Shown piece after piece: positions 8,025 through 16,019 of a stretch of 64,000 bases of DNA. How positions within the stretch are numbered: position 1 is the first letter of the stretch; each line of letters opens with the position of its first letter. The stretch lies in NCBI GenBank assembly GCA_964613665.1, contig CAZTIG010000001.1, forward strand, positions 124,001 through 188,000, given 5' to 3'. Source of the DNA: CAZQFV01 sp964613665. GTDB taxonomy: Bacteria > Chloroflexota > Chloroflexia > DTKN01. Made by a program: the position numbers and the translations under genes. The notes below the pieces were generated by a model. It made no database searches. It was given only the letters and a program-made list of their open reading frames with translations, and had not been told where the DNA came from.

Positions 8025-8684
8025 ATGCACATTCCCGATGGATTCCTGAGCACAGCCACGTCGGTGACCACGTGGGCGGTGTCGGCCGGCGGCCTGGGCT
8101 ATGCCGTGCGGCGGGTCACGCAGGAGCTGCGCGAGCGGCAGGTACCGCTGATGGGTGTCACGGCGGCGTTCATCTTTGCGGCGCAGATGATGAACTTTAC
8201 CGTCGCCGGGGGGACCTCGGGCCACCTGCTCGGCGGTGCCCTGGCGGCGATCTTGCTGGGCCCGTGGGCAGCGATGCTCGTCCTGACCAGTGTCCTGGCG
8301 GTGCAGGCGCTGGTGTTTCAGGATGGGGGACTGCTGGCGCTGGGAGCCAACATCTTCAACATGGCCATTGTCGGCGTGTGGGTGGGCTGGCTGGTCTACA
8401 TCGGGCTGAAGCGGCTGCTCGGCGACAGGACCTGGTCCACCTTCGTCAGCGGGTTCGCCGCGGCGTGGTTCTCGGTTGTAGTGGCCTCCCTGGTGGCGGC
8501 CGTGGAGCTGGGGCTGTCGGGCACCGCGGCGTGGGCGGTGGTCCTGCCGGCAATGGGCGGCGTCCATGCCCTGATCGGCATTGGCGAGGGACTGATCACC
8601 ACGGCTGTCCTGGCGTTCTTGCGGGTGACCCGGCCCGACCTGCTCGGCCTGCGTGAGGCTGCGTCCGCAGGGGGTGCGCGATGA
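8025..8684 (+). CDS. cbiM: ECF transporter substrate-binding protein CbiM (Co/Ni)
   Basis: A 219-residue membrane S-component for cobalt or nickel uptake. The mature N-terminus MHIPDGFL is diagnostic: Met1, His2 and a nearby His coordinate the metal, so the start at 8025 is secure; AGAGGAGA lies upstream. About six to seven helices follow, including FIFAAQMMNFTVAGGTSGHLLGG, the conserved core written here as AAQMMNF and GTSGHLLGG. It overlaps cbiN by four bases (ATGA). CbiM and NikM are hard to separate without phylogeny. Confidence 0.93.
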   Translation: MHIPDGFLSTATSVTTWAVSAGGLGYAVRRVTQELRERQVPLMGVTAAFIFAAQMMNFTVAGGTSGHLLGGALAAILLGPWAAMLVLTSVLAVQALVFQDGGLLALGANIFNMAIVGVWVGWLVYIGLKRLLGDRTWSTFVSGFAAAWFSVVVASLVAAVELGLSGTAAWAVVLPAMGGVHALIGIGEGLITTAVLAFLRVTRPDLLGLREAASAGGAR

Positions 8685-8989
8685 AGCTGCTGAAGAAGTA
8701 CTGGTGGGTGCTGGGGCTCTTGCTCGCGCTGGTCGTGACTCTCTTCTCCCCATTGGCCTCGCCGCATCCGGACGGCCTGGAGCGGGTGGCCGAGGACCAG
8801 GGCTTCCTGGGCAGAGGACAGGATGCGCCGTACGAGATCGTGCCCGACTATGTCTTTCCCGGCGTCGGCAACGAGCAGGTGGCGACCATCGTCGCCGGCA
8901 TCGTCGGCACACTGATCGTCTTCGGGTTGGGCTATGGCCTGGCCCTGCTCCTGCGGCGGCGCGAACGGGACGCCGCGCCCAGGGGATAG
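8681..8989 (+). CDS. cbiN: PDGLE-domain protein CbiN-like, Co/Ni transporter accessory subunit
   Basis: A 102-residue protein with two membrane helices (about 8-26 and 68-90) flanking an extracytoplasmic loop with PDGLERVAEDQGF, the PDGLE signature of CbiN/NikN-type partners. In characterised systems this small subunit associates with CbiM and is needed for metal loading. It is translationally coupled to cbiM through ATGA and ends six bases before cbiQ. Confidence 0.88.
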   Translation: MKLLKKYWWVLGLLLALVVTLFSPLASPHPDGLERVAEDQGFLGRGQDAPYEIVPDYVFPGVGNEQVATIVAGIVGTLIVFGLGYGLALLLRRRERDAAPRG

Positions 8990-8995
8990 TGCGGC

Positions 8996-9775
8996 ATGCA
9001 CAGCAACTACCTGGACCGCTACATCCAGGGCGACAGCCTGGTCCACCGGCTGGACCCGCGGCTGAAGCTGGTGGGAACCGTGGTCTTTGTGTTGGTGGCC
9101 ACCAGCCTGCCGGCGCGAGCCTGGCCGGGGCTGGCGATTCTGGCGGCGCTGGCCCTCGCCGCAGTGCTGGCGGCCCGCATTCCTGTCGGCGTGGCGCTGC
9201 GGCGCTCGGCCATCGCCCTGCCCTTTGCCGGCATGGTGGCACTCTCGCTGCCCTTTTCGCGCGGCGGGCAGGTGCTGTGGTCCTGGCAGCCGCTGGGCCT
9301 GGCGGTGACGGACGAGGGCCTGATCCTCTTTGGCGCCGTGCTGGCCAAGGCCTGGCTCTCGGTGCTGCTGGCCGGCTTGCTCATCGCCACGACGCCTTTC
9401 CCGCAGGTCATCCGCGCGGTGCGCGCACTGCACCTGCCGGCCATCCTGGCCTCGATCATCTCGTTCATGTATCGCTACCTCCATGTCCTGGTGGACGAGG
9501 CCGGCCGGCTGATGACGGCGCGGGCGGCCCGCTCGGTGGGGTCGGGGCGCACGTTCTGGTGGCGCGCGCGGGTGCTGGGCGGAATGGTCGGGAGCCTGTT
9601 CATCCGCAGCTACGAGCGCAGCGAGCGTATCTACGCGGCCATGCTTTCCCGCGGCTTTGCCGGGGAGCTGCGCTCGATGTCCGTGCTGACGTGGGAGCAG
9701 CGCGACACCTGGGCTGGGCTGCTCTGGGTAGCGCTTCTCGGCGGTGCAGCAGCCGCGGGGTGGCTCCTCCTGTGA
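8996..9775 (+). CDS. cbiQ: ECF transporter transmembrane component CbiQ
   Basis: A 259-residue energy-coupling T-component with about five to six membrane helices. The N-terminus (SLVHRLDPRLKL) and the cytoplasmic coupling motifs (ARAARSVGSG and AAMLSRGFAGE, each with the Ala-Arg-Gly-type coupling signature) are typical of CbiQ. It transmits ATP hydrolysis by CbiO to the CbiM S-component. It sits in the canonical M-N-Q-O order. Confidence 0.93.
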   Translation: MHSNYLDRYIQGDSLVHRLDPRLKLVGTVVFVLVATSLPARAWPGLAILAALALAAVLAARIPVGVALRRSAIALPFAGMVALSLPFSRGGQVLWSWQPLGLAVTDEGLILFGAVLAKAWLSVLLAGLLIATTPFPQVIRAVRALHLPAILASIISFMYRYLHVLVDEAGRLMTARAARSVGSGRTFWWRARVLGGMVGSLFIRSYERSERIYAAMLSRGFAGELRSMSVLTWEQRDTWAGLLWVALLGGAAAAGWLLL

Positions 9776-9801
9776 GCGGGGGCGGGGAGTTGTCCGAAGC
9801 C

Positions 9802-10503
9802 ATGATCCGCCTGCAGAACCTCTCCTTCACCTATCCCGACGGCCGGTTGGCATTGGAGGACGTCAGCCTGGAAGTGGCGGCGGGCGAGAAGGTCGCCGTC
9901 GTCGGCCCGAACGGCGCCGGCAAGTCCACCCTCTTCCTCCAACTGAACGGCATCCTGCGCGGCCAGGGCCGAATCGAAATCGGTGGCCTGGTGCTGGAGG
10001 AGCGCTCGCTGCGGCAGGTGCGGTCGCGCGTGGGCTTGGTCTTCCAGGACCCCGATGACCAGCTCTTTTCCCCCACCGTCTTCGAGGACGTCGCCTTTGG
10101 ACCGCTGCACATCGGCTACCCGCCGGAAGAGGTCCGCCAGCGCGTGCAGCGGGCCCTGGCGGCGGTGGCGATGACGGGTCACGAGGAGCACATGCCCCAC
10201 CACCTGAGCATCGGCGAGCGCAAGCGCATCGCCCTGGCCACCGTCCTGGCGATGGACCCGCAGGTGCTGGTGCTGGACGAGCCCTCGGCCGGCCTCGACC
10301 CGCGCGCGCGGCGCAACCTCATCCGGCTGCTGCGGGGCCTGCCACAGACGATGCTCGTGTCCAGCCACGACATGCGCCTGGTGTGGGAGCTGTGCCCGCG
10401 GACCATCATCCTGGACGGCGGCCGGGTGGTGGCCGACGGCTCCACGGCCGTACTGCTCCGGGACGCGGCCCTGATGGAGGAGCACGGGCTGGAAGTGCCC
10501 TGA
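9802..10503 (+). CDS. cbiO: ECF transporter ATPase CbiO
   Basis: A 233-residue ABC ATPase energising the Co/Ni importer: Walker A GPNGAGKST, Q-loop FQDPDDQLFSPTV (the ECF-specific form), signature LSIGERKR (LSxGE variant), Walker B VLVLDEPSAGLD and H-loop SSHD. ATG 9802 gives the usual N-terminus (MIRLQNLSFTYPDG). An upstream GTG at 9772, overlapping the cbiQ stop, would add ten residues and cannot be excluded. The gene converges with the minus-strand HAD gene 59 bases later; only GC-rich dyads lie between. Confidence 0.93.
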   Translation: MIRLQNLSFTYPDGRLALEDVSLEVAAGEKVAVVGPNGAGKSTLFLQLNGILRGQGRIEIGGLVLEERSLRQVRSRVGLVFQDPDDQLFSPTVFEDVAFGPLHIGYPPEEVRQRVQRALAAVAMTGHEEHMPHHLSIGERKRIALATVLAMDPQVLVLDEPSAGLDPRARRNLIRLLRGLPQTMLVSSHDMRLVWELCPRTIILDGGRVVADGSTAVLLRDAALMEEHGLEVP

Positions 10504-10562
10504 AGGTAGATCGTGTCCGGGCCTCGTCGGCTGCGGGGCGGCCTCCGGTGGCGGCCGCGGCA

Positions 10563-11225
10563 CTACCAGAGCTCGGGAGCGAAGGCGTGCAGCCGCGGCA
10601 GCAGGGGCCGCAGGTCCAGGTCGTCCAGCACGATGTCGGCCGTGGCCGCGACCTCCCACTTGTTGGGGTGCACCGCGATGCCCACGGCGGCTCGTTCGAA
10701 CATCGGGATGTCGGTCACCCCGTCGCCCACGGCGATGCACTCGCTGGCCGGTATGCCCCGTTCGCCCAGCAGCTCTTCCAGCACCTGTCCCTTGGCGTGG
10801 AACGGAACGCGGGCCTGCACCCGCCCGCTGACCATGGGGTCGGCCGGGTCGCCCTCGAAACCGATCTCGTTGCCGTAGGCCGGCCCGATGCCCAGCTCGG
10901 CCGCGGCCAGCTCGGCGTGCAGGAGCGGGCCGGTGCTGATGATGGCCACCGCGACGCCGCGCGCCTTGAGCGCGGCGACCGTCTCCACCGCGCCGGGCAC
11001 GTAGGGGTTCTCCCGCAGCAGTCGCTCCAGCTCGCTTCGCCGCGTCCCCTTCCACAGCCCCACGTCCAGGCGCAGCCACTCCTCGTAGGGTATCTGGCCG
11101 CTCAGGCCGCGCTCGGTAAAGGCCTCAGCCGCCTCCAGCGTGCCCAGATGCCGGTGCAGATAGACATAAGGATCGCGGGCCTGCTTGAGCGTACCGTCGA
11201 GATCGAACACCGCCAGCCTGAGCAT
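10563..11225 (-). CDS. HAD-family phosphatase (phosphoserine phosphatase-like)
   Basis: A 220-residue HAD hydrolase: motif I FDLDGTL (DxDGT) at residues 6-12, motif II Ser/Thr in IISTGPLL, motif III Lys in HAKGQVLEELL, and motif IV GDGVTDIPMF. The cap sits between motifs I and II as in SerB-type enzymes. No serine-pathway gene is adjacent, so the substrate is open. The start at 11225 puts the HAD motif at the N-terminus and has GAGAGG four bases upstream; longer in-frame starts lack support. It is the last gene of a minus-strand run, 81 nt after nadK. Confidence 0.85.
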   Translation of the reverse strand: MLRLAVFDLDGTLKQARDPYVYLHRHLGTLEAAEAFTERGLSGQIPYEEWLRLDVGLWKGTRRSELERLLRENPYVPGAVETVAALKARGVAVAIISTGPLLHAELAAAELGIGPAYGNEIGFEGDPADPMVSGRVQARVPFHAKGQVLEELLGERGIPASECIAVGDGVTDIPMFERAAVGIAVHPNKWEVAATADIVLDDLDLRPLLPRLHAFAPELW

Positions 11226-11306
11226 CGCGCCTCTCGCACTTGCCGCACCATGATCCGCTGCGGCCTCCACCCGCGTTCCCGATAACGGGCAGCGGGAAGC
11301 GGCTGG

Positions 11307-12191
11307 CTACAGGTTCTCCCTGTACAGCCGCGCCTTCAGGGTGCGGAAGAAGTAGTTGTGCTCCTGCAGCCGGGCAAAGTAGCAGCAGACGGCGCTGCGC
11401 CGCACGCGGACGATGTCCCCGCGCTGCAGGTCGCTCACCGGCTGGCCGTCGGCGTTGACGCCGGCCCCGCTGCCGCCGACTACCTCGAGCTCGACCACCG
11501 CGCTTTCCGGCAGGACCAGTGGCGGGAGAAGCGAGAGGTGCGCTGCTACCGGGAGGAGCAGGATGTTGGGGCTCTCGGGGTAGATGATCGGCCCGCCGGC
11601 CGACAGGGCGTAGGCTGTGGATCCGGTGGCCGTGGTCACCAGGACTGCGTCCCCGACGTAGGTGGTCAGGTGTGCCCCGTCGACCCGCGCCACCACGCGC
11701 AGCGTCAGCGCGCAGCGCTCGCGCCCCAGGCAGATCTCGTTCAGGACCAGGGAGTGGGCGATCTCCTGTCCGCCGCGGAAGATGGCGCCCTCCAGCAGGC
11801 AGCGCCTCTCCAGCCAGTAGTCGCCGGCGAGGAAGGACGGCAGCTGCCTCAGGACGTCCTCGGGAGTCAGCTCGGCCATGAAGCTCAGGCGGCCGAGGCC
11901 GATGCAGACCAGGGGAACGCCCAGGGGGGCGGCCACGTGGGCTGCCCGCAGCGCGGTGCCGTCCCCCCCCAGGGGCAGGAGCAGGTCGCAGGCGGCGATG
12001 GCCTCCTGCCCCCATGTGCCGATGTCATCGGCGCAGCCCCGCCATACGGCAACGCCCAGGCGCGACAGCCACTCTTCCAGCTCCAGGCTCATCTGCTGGG
12101 CCGCCTCGATGCCGGGGGCATAGAGCAGACCGACGCGGCGGGCGCGGCCGGGCCGTGGCGCGTCTCTCAGGGCACAGGAATCGGCAGCCAT
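11307..12191 (-). CDS. nadK: NAD kinase
   Basis: ATP-NAD kinase, 294 residues, making NADP in the cytoplasm. Visible motifs are GGDGT (residues about 76-80, catalytic Asp), NEICLGR (NE motif), TTATGSTAYALSAGGPII, and NADGQ near the C-terminus. Length and order match bacterial NadK. The gene has its own promoter inside the 3' end of tlyA and a strong AAGGAGGA ahead of the ATG. The pairing of tlyA and nadK is a frequent neighbourhood in bacteria. Confidence 0.95.
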   Translation of the reverse strand: MAADSCALRDAPRPGRARRVGLLYAPGIEAAQQMSLELEEWLSRLGVAVWRGCADDIGTWGQEAIAACDLLLPLGGDGTALRAAHVAAPLGVPLVCIGLGRLSFMAELTPEDVLRQLPSFLAGDYWLERRCLLEGAIFRGGQEIAHSLVLNEICLGRERCALTLRVVARVDGAHLTTYVGDAVLVTTATGSTAYALSAGGPIIYPESPNILLLPVAAHLSLLPPLVLPESAVVELEVVGGSGAGVNADGQPVSDLQRGDIVRVRRSAVCCYFARLQEHNYFFRTLKARLYRENL

Positions 12192-12220
12192 GGGTCCTCC
12201 TTGTCAGAAGATCGCCTGGC

Positions 12221-12985
12221 CTATTCTACCGCTGCCGGGGCGGGAACGCAACTGGCCTCACGCCGCAGGTGGACCAGGTATTCGGCGTTGCCCCGCTCCT
12301 CGTCCGGCGGTGCCGGCACCAGCCCGGCGGGCTCCAGACCGATCGTGCGGGCCAGGGCCAGCACCTCCTGCAAGGCGCGCTCGCGCTCGGCCGGCCGGCG
12401 CACGACTCCCCGTCGGCTTACTGCTCCTGGACCGGCCTCGAACTGGGGCTTGACGAGAGCGATGATCTCCCCGGCCGGGTCCAGCAGCCTCAGCACGGCC
12501 GGCAGGACCAGACGCAACGAGATGAAGCTGACGTCGATTACCGCCAGGGTGGCCGGCAGCTCGCCCGGCAGCGTCTCCAGGTTGCGGATGTCGGTCTGTT
12601 CCAGGGCGATGACGCGCGGATCGGCTCGGAGGTGCGGGTGAAGCTGCCCGCGGCCCACATCCACGGCATAGACCAGGCGGACGCCGCGCTGGAGCAGGCA
12701 GTCGCAGAAGCCGCCGGTGGAGGCGCCCACGTCCAGAGCCACCCGGCCGGCCACGGCGACACCGAAGCGATCCAGGGCGTGGGCCAGCTTCAGCCCGCCC
12801 CGACTGACATAGGGCAGGGGCGCGGACAGCTCTATCGCCACGTCCGCGGGCACGGCCTTGCCCGGCCGGCGGCACGCCCGGCCGGCCACGGCGACGCGGC
12901 CCTGGCGGATCAGCCAGCGGGCCCGCGCCCGGCTCTCGGCCAGGCCCCTCTCGACCAGCAGGATGTCCAGGCGGTTGCTGTCCAT
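12221..12985 (-). CDS. tlyA: TlyA-family rRNA 2'-O-methyltransferase (S4 + FtsJ)
   Basis: A 254-residue protein with an N-terminal S4 RNA-binding domain (RLDILLVERGLAESRARA, residues 5-22) and an FtsJ/RrmJ-like SAM methyltransferase domain (DVGASTGGF for SAM binding, VIDVSFISL, LVKPQFEAGP). Characterised TlyA methylates 16S and 23S rRNA riboses and sets capreomycin sensitivity; older annotations call it haemolysin. The K-D-K catalytic pattern is intact. It starts 9 nt after the NTPase gene stop, consistent with an operon. Confidence 0.93.
   Translation of the reverse strand: MDSNRLDILLVERGLAESRARARWLIRQGRVAVAGRACRRPGKAVPADVAIELSAPLPYVSRGGLKLAHALDRFGVAVAGRVALDVGASTGGFCDCLLQRGVRLVYAVDVGRGQLHPHLRADPRVIALEQTDIRNLETLPGELPATLAVIDVSFISLRLVLPAVLRLLDPAGEIIALVKPQFEAGPGAVSRRGVVRRPAERERALQEVLALARTIGLEPAGLVPAPPDEERGNAEYLVHLRREASCVPAPAAVE
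12223..12251 (-). promoter_or_regulatory. Promoter of nadK
   Basis: Reading on the minus strand: TTGCGT (12251-12246), a 17-bp spacer and TAGAAT (12228-12223). It lies at the very 3' end of tlyA, so nadK can be expressed independently of the upstream genes. Confidence 0.65.
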
Positions 12986-12994
12986 CCCGGTCCC

Positions 12995-13525
12995 TCACAG
13001 CGCCAGCCAAGCCCGCAGGCGGGCGGCGATCTGCGCCGGCAGCGCCTCGCGGTTGGACAGGGTGAGCTCGATGACCTCCACGTCCGGCCGGCCGCGGACT
13101 TCCTGGACAAAGGCCGGCCCGTGCAGGGCAACCGTGCCCAGCAGGGGCCGCTCGTCGGCCAACAGCCGCAGCACGGCGGCGCGAAAGGCCGCTGAGAAGC
13201 ACTCCATCTTGCCGATCTCGTCCACCACAAAGAGCCGTGCAGCCGGGTCCCCGGCGTCCAGCTCCGGAACGATGTCCCGCTCAAAGGCTTCCACGTCGAC
13301 ACCGTAGGCCCCCACACGGTGTGGGCTGCGCTGCTCCCGGTGCGCCAGGACGATGGTGCGGCCGGCCAGGGAGGTGGCCTGGAATCCCACCCGGCCGCGC
13401 GGCCCGCGCATCTCGGCCGTGGTAAAGCCGGTCGCGGACCGTGTCGGCAGCAGCGCCAGGGCGCGGTGGACGCATGTGGTCTTGCCGATCCCCGGCCGGC
13501 CGGTGAGCAGGAGGTTGTGCGGCAT
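12995..13525 (-). CDS. THEP1-type nucleoside-triphosphatase
   Basis: A 176-residue P-loop NTPase of the THEP1 (NTPase_1) family: Walker A TGRPGIGKTT at residues 7-16, Walker B FVVDEIGKME, plus the family signatures GFTTAEMR and GRVGF. Archaeal and human relatives hydrolyse all NTPs slowly; the physiological role is unknown. The start at 13525 follows AGGAG by seven bases and places the P-loop in its usual N-terminal position. The 55-nt gap from kynU and the 9-nt gap to tlyA suggest co-transcription. Confidence 0.9.
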   Translation of the reverse strand: MPHNLLLTGRPGIGKTTCVHRALALLPTRSATGFTTAEMRGPRGRVGFQATSLAGRTIVLAHREQRSPHRVGAYGVDVEAFERDIVPELDAGDPAARLFVVDEIGKMECFSAAFRAAVLRLLADERPLLGTVALHGPAFVQEVRGRPDVEVIELTLSNREALPAQIAARLRAWLAL

Positions 13526-13580
13526 GGGCCTGCTCCTGGCGGCCCGCCTTGCGGGGGGCCGCATCAGTCCTGGCGCGGGC

Positions 13581-14891
13581 TCACGTCACGGCGAGGCGGT
13601 CGGCGGGGTAGCGCTCGTAGAGGCGCTGCTGCACCACCTGGCGGATGCGCTCCACCGCCTCGCACACTTCGCCAAATGTGGTATAGAGAGGGGAGAGCCC
13701 CAGGCGGATGTTGTCGGGCTGGCGAAAGTCCGGCAGGACGCCCATCTCCTCGATCAGCGCCCGGTTGATGCGGTACCCCTCCGGGTGGCGGATGCTCACG
13801 TGGGAGCCGCGCCGCTCGGGATCGCGCGGCGTGCCCAGGGAGAATCCCAGCGGCAGGAGCACCCGGTCCACGAGTTCCACAAGGTATGAGGTCAGATCGA
13901 CCGACTTGTGCCGCAGGCGGTCGATGCCGGCAGCGACGAGCGGATCGAGAGCTGCCTCCATCGCCAGGAGGGACAGGATCGGCGGTGTGCCGGCCAGGAA
14001 GCGGGCCATGCCTGAGGCCGGCCGGTATGCCAGGTCAAAGCCAAAGGGATCGTGCTGGCCGAACCAGCCCCAGATCGGCGAGGCGAACTGCTCCTGGAGC
14101 TCGCGCCGCACATAGAGGAACGCCGGAGCCCCGGGGCCGCCGTTGAGGTACTTGTAGGTACAGCCGACCGCCAGGTCCGCGCCCCAGCGGTCCAACTCGA
14201 CCGGAACCGCCCCGGCCGCATGGCTGAGGTCCCACAGCACCAGCGCCCCCACCTGGTGGGCCCGCTCCGTCAGTGCCGCGGCGTCGTAGAGGTAGCCGCT
14301 CCTGAAGGCCACGTGGGAAAGGGTCACGAGCGCCGTGCTCTCGTCCAGCGCCTTCAGCAGGGCTGCCTCGTCGCCGTGAATGCCGTCCGGCGAAGGGACC
14401 AGCGCCAGGCGGTGTTGGCCGCCCAGCAGGCGCACGGCCCCCTGTAGCACGTACAGGTCCGAGGGGAAGTTGAGGGTGTCGCTGAGGATGCGCGCGCGGC
14501 CCGGGCGCAGCTCCAGGGCGGCCATGACCAGCTTGAACAGGTTCACCGAAGTCGAGTCGGCGACCACGACCTGGCCCGGTCCGGCTCCAATGAGCGGGGC
14601 GATCTTCTCGCCCACGCGGGCGGGGGCCTCGTACCAACCGGCGTTCCAGCCGCGCACCAGGAGTCTTCCCCACTCCTCTTCCACGACCTGCTGCAGGCGG
14701 CTGGCGGAGGTCCGGGACAGCCGGCCCAGGGAGTTGCCGTCGAGGTAGATCAGGCCCGGGTCGGCCACGACGAAGTCCTCGCGGAAGGACGCCAGGTCGT
14801 CGGCAGCATCGAGCTGCGCGGCGCGGTGTTGTTCCGCCGTCAGGTATTTGTGCGGCGCAGGTACCGCCGCGTCCGGTCGGCGCGTTTCCAT
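13581..14891 (-). CDS. kynU: Kynureninase
   Basis: A 436-residue PLP enzyme cleaving L-kynurenine to anthranilate and alanine. Fold-type I landmarks are IYLDGNSLGR (residues 48-57), DLSHAAGA (Asp for the pyridine nitrogen) and the PLP lysine in GCTYKYLNGGPG (Lys247), with family motifs WGWFGQ and FLAGTPPI. No tryptophan dioxygenase or formamidase is nearby, so the rest of the kynurenine route must be elsewhere or absent. Its ATG overlaps the stop codon of the upstream gene by one base (TGATG), indicating translational coupling. Confidence 0.93.
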   Translation of the reverse strand: METRRPDAAVPAPHKYLTAEQHRAAQLDAADDLASFREDFVVADPGLIYLDGNSLGRLSRTSASRLQQVVEEEWGRLLVRGWNAGWYEAPARVGEKIAPLIGAGPGQVVVADSTSVNLFKLVMAALELRPGRARILSDTLNFPSDLYVLQGAVRLLGGQHRLALVPSPDGIHGDEAALLKALDESTALVTLSHVAFRSGYLYDAAALTERAHQVGALVLWDLSHAAGAVPVELDRWGADLAVGCTYKYLNGGPGAPAFLYVRRELQEQFASPIWGWFGQHDPFGFDLAYRPASGMARFLAGTPPILSLLAMEAALDPLVAAGIDRLRHKSVDLTSYLVELVDRVLLPLGFSLGTPRDPERRGSHVSIRHPEGYRINRALIEEMGVLPDFRQPDNIRLGLSPLYTTFGEVCEAVERIRQVVQQRLYERYPADRLAVT

Positions 14892-15424
14892 CACGGCTCC
14901 ACGTCCGGCCAGCGCACGCCGACGATCAGGCTGCTCCACTCGTTGGCCTTCCAGATGCCCCGTTCGTCCCGCCGCAGCGTCACCGGCCGGGCGCTGTCCG
15001 CGCCCGAGCAGGCGACAAAGGCCTTGTACGTCCCCGTGGCCGGGTCTCCGCTGTGGGGGTTCTGGCTGAAGGCGAAGCCGTATGGGGCCGGCGGCAGCCG
15101 GTAACCGTCGGCCGGCGTGGTTCGCTGGACGTAGCTGCGCGGCAGGTACGGTTGTGCCTGCAGCTGGCTCTCGATCAGCCGCAGCTCGCGGCTGTTGAGC
15201 TGTTGCAGCCGGGCGCCCGCCGGTCCCTCGACCAACCGGGCGCTGTCGATGGCCGCGGCCAGGCACTGCCGGCCAAGGTTCCTGTCGTTCGTCCAACCGA
15301 GCAGGGCGACGACCAGCATAGCCGCGCCGCCCTGCGGCGTGCCGGCGACCCGCTCCTGGAGGTCCAGGAACTCCTCGATGGACTGGGGCAGGGTGTCGAT
15401 CTGGACGTGCTGCGGGAACGCCAT
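14891..15424 (-). CDS. Uncharacterised protein coupled to kynureninase
   Basis: A 177-residue soluble protein that I do not recognise. The N-terminal half is helical with the segments SIEEFLDLQERVAG and WTNDRNLGRQCLAAAID; the C-terminal half contains YVQRTTPADGYRLPP and SQNPHSGDPATGTYK, which looks like a small beta-rich domain. There is no signal peptide. The start at 15424 follows GAGGAGG. It is the first gene of the minus-strand operon, driven by the promoter at 15459-15487, and its stop overlaps the kynU start, so the two proteins are probably needed together. Confidence 0.75.
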   Translation of the reverse strand: MAFPQHVQIDTLPQSIEEFLDLQERVAGTPQGGAAMLVVALLGWTNDRNLGRQCLAAAIDSARLVEGPAGARLQQLNSRELRLIESQLQAQPYLPRSYVQRTTPADGYRLPPAPYGFAFSQNPHSGDPATGTYKAFVACSGADSARPVTLRRDERGIWKANEWSSLIVGVRWPDVEP

Positions 15425-15458
15425 AGCGCGACCTCCTCGTGGGTTTCTGTCCAAGGTC

Positions 15459-15487
15459 AGTATACGCCAAGGGCGGGCGAAATGCAA
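15459..15487 (-). promoter_or_regulatory. Promoter of the kynureninase operon
   Basis: Minus strand: TTGCAT (15487-15482), a 17-bp spacer and TATACT (15464-15459). The start would be about 28 bases before the first coding start. Confidence 0.7.
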
Positions 15488-15763
15488 CTCCGGGGTGCGG
15501 TAGGGTGCCCGCCATCCATGCAGGCCGACCTTGGCGCGCACCGCCCGCAGTCGGAAGCGCGCCGAGTGGGGGCGGCACGACGCGCCCGACGCAGTGTGGG
15601 CTCCAATCGGGCGAGGCAGTGCGGTCCACGCTCTCCGGCGTCACATGGGATTCTCTCCTTCGCGTGGTCGATCGCCCACGGGCAGTTCGTGGGCCTGTCG
15701 AGGCCATGATAGCTCATGGCGCGGGCAAGAGAAGGCCCAAAGGGGACACCGGGGGGATATTGC
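15488..15763. other. Non-coding interval upstream of the kynU operon
   Basis: About 275 bases between the kynU-operon promoter and the tRNA terminator. No credible gene, RNA or repeat was seen; the open frames crossing it lack ribosome-binding sites and domains. Confidence 0.6.
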
Positions 15764-15800
15764 CAGGCCCCACCGGGCAGTCTTGCCCTGATGGGGCCTG
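15764..15800 (-). terminator. Hairpin terminator after tRNA-Arg
   Basis: Nested stem: CAGGCCCCA pairs with TGGGGCCTG and, inside it, GGGCA pairs with TGCCC around GTCT. It lies six bases beyond the tRNA 3' end. The following minus-strand sequence is not a clean T-tract. Confidence 0.6.
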
Positions 15801-15806
15801 TCGATA

Positions 15807-15879
15807 CGAGACCGGGGAGAGTCGAACTCCCGACCTCAGCGTCCGCAGCGCTGCGCTCTATCCACTGAGCTACGGTCTC
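15807..15879 (-). tRNA. tRNA-Arg, anticodon GCG
   Basis: A 73-nt cloverleaf: acceptor GAGACCG/CGGTCTC with discriminator G; D-arm GCTC/GAGC with the A20-type loop AGTGGATA; anticodon stem CAGCG/CGCTG with loop CTGCGGA, giving anticodon GCG (codon CGC); variable loop AGGTC; T-arm GGGAG-TTCGACT-CTCCC. CCA is not encoded. Most bacteria read CGC/CGU with an ACG (inosine) tRNA, so G34 here is unusual. It diverges from lexA. Confidence 0.95.
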
Positions 15880-15888
15880 ACAATCTTC

Positions 15889-15917
15889 ATTATAGCACGG
15901 TTCGGGCGAAACGGCAA
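15889..15917 (-). promoter_or_regulatory. Promoter of tRNA-Arg(GCG)
   Basis: Minus strand: TTGCCG (15917-15912), a 17-bp spacer and TGC-TATAAT (15894-15889, extended -10). It initiates a few bases before the tRNA. Confidence 0.8.
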
Positions 15918-15930
15918 GTGTGGTTCCGCT

Positions 15931-15944
15931 AGAACATCTGTTTG
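15931..15944. promoter_or_regulatory. LexA (SOS) box
   Basis: AGAACATCTGTTTG matches the Gram-positive consensus CGAAC-N4-GTTCG at all but two positions. It overlaps the lexA -35 element by three bases, as expected for autorepression. Confidence 0.7.
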
Positions 15945-15970
15945 ACAGAATCGTGCTCTTATGGTATACT
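15942..15970 (+). promoter_or_regulatory. lexA promoter
   Basis: TTGACA (15942-15947), a 17-bp spacer and TATACT (15965-15970) with TGG directly upstream (extended -10). The leader to the ATG is about 43 nt. Confidence 0.88.
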
Positions 15971-16019
15971 ATAGGTGAATCAGGACGTATGTGCGGCTAG
16001 ACGAAAAGGACGGTCTCCC

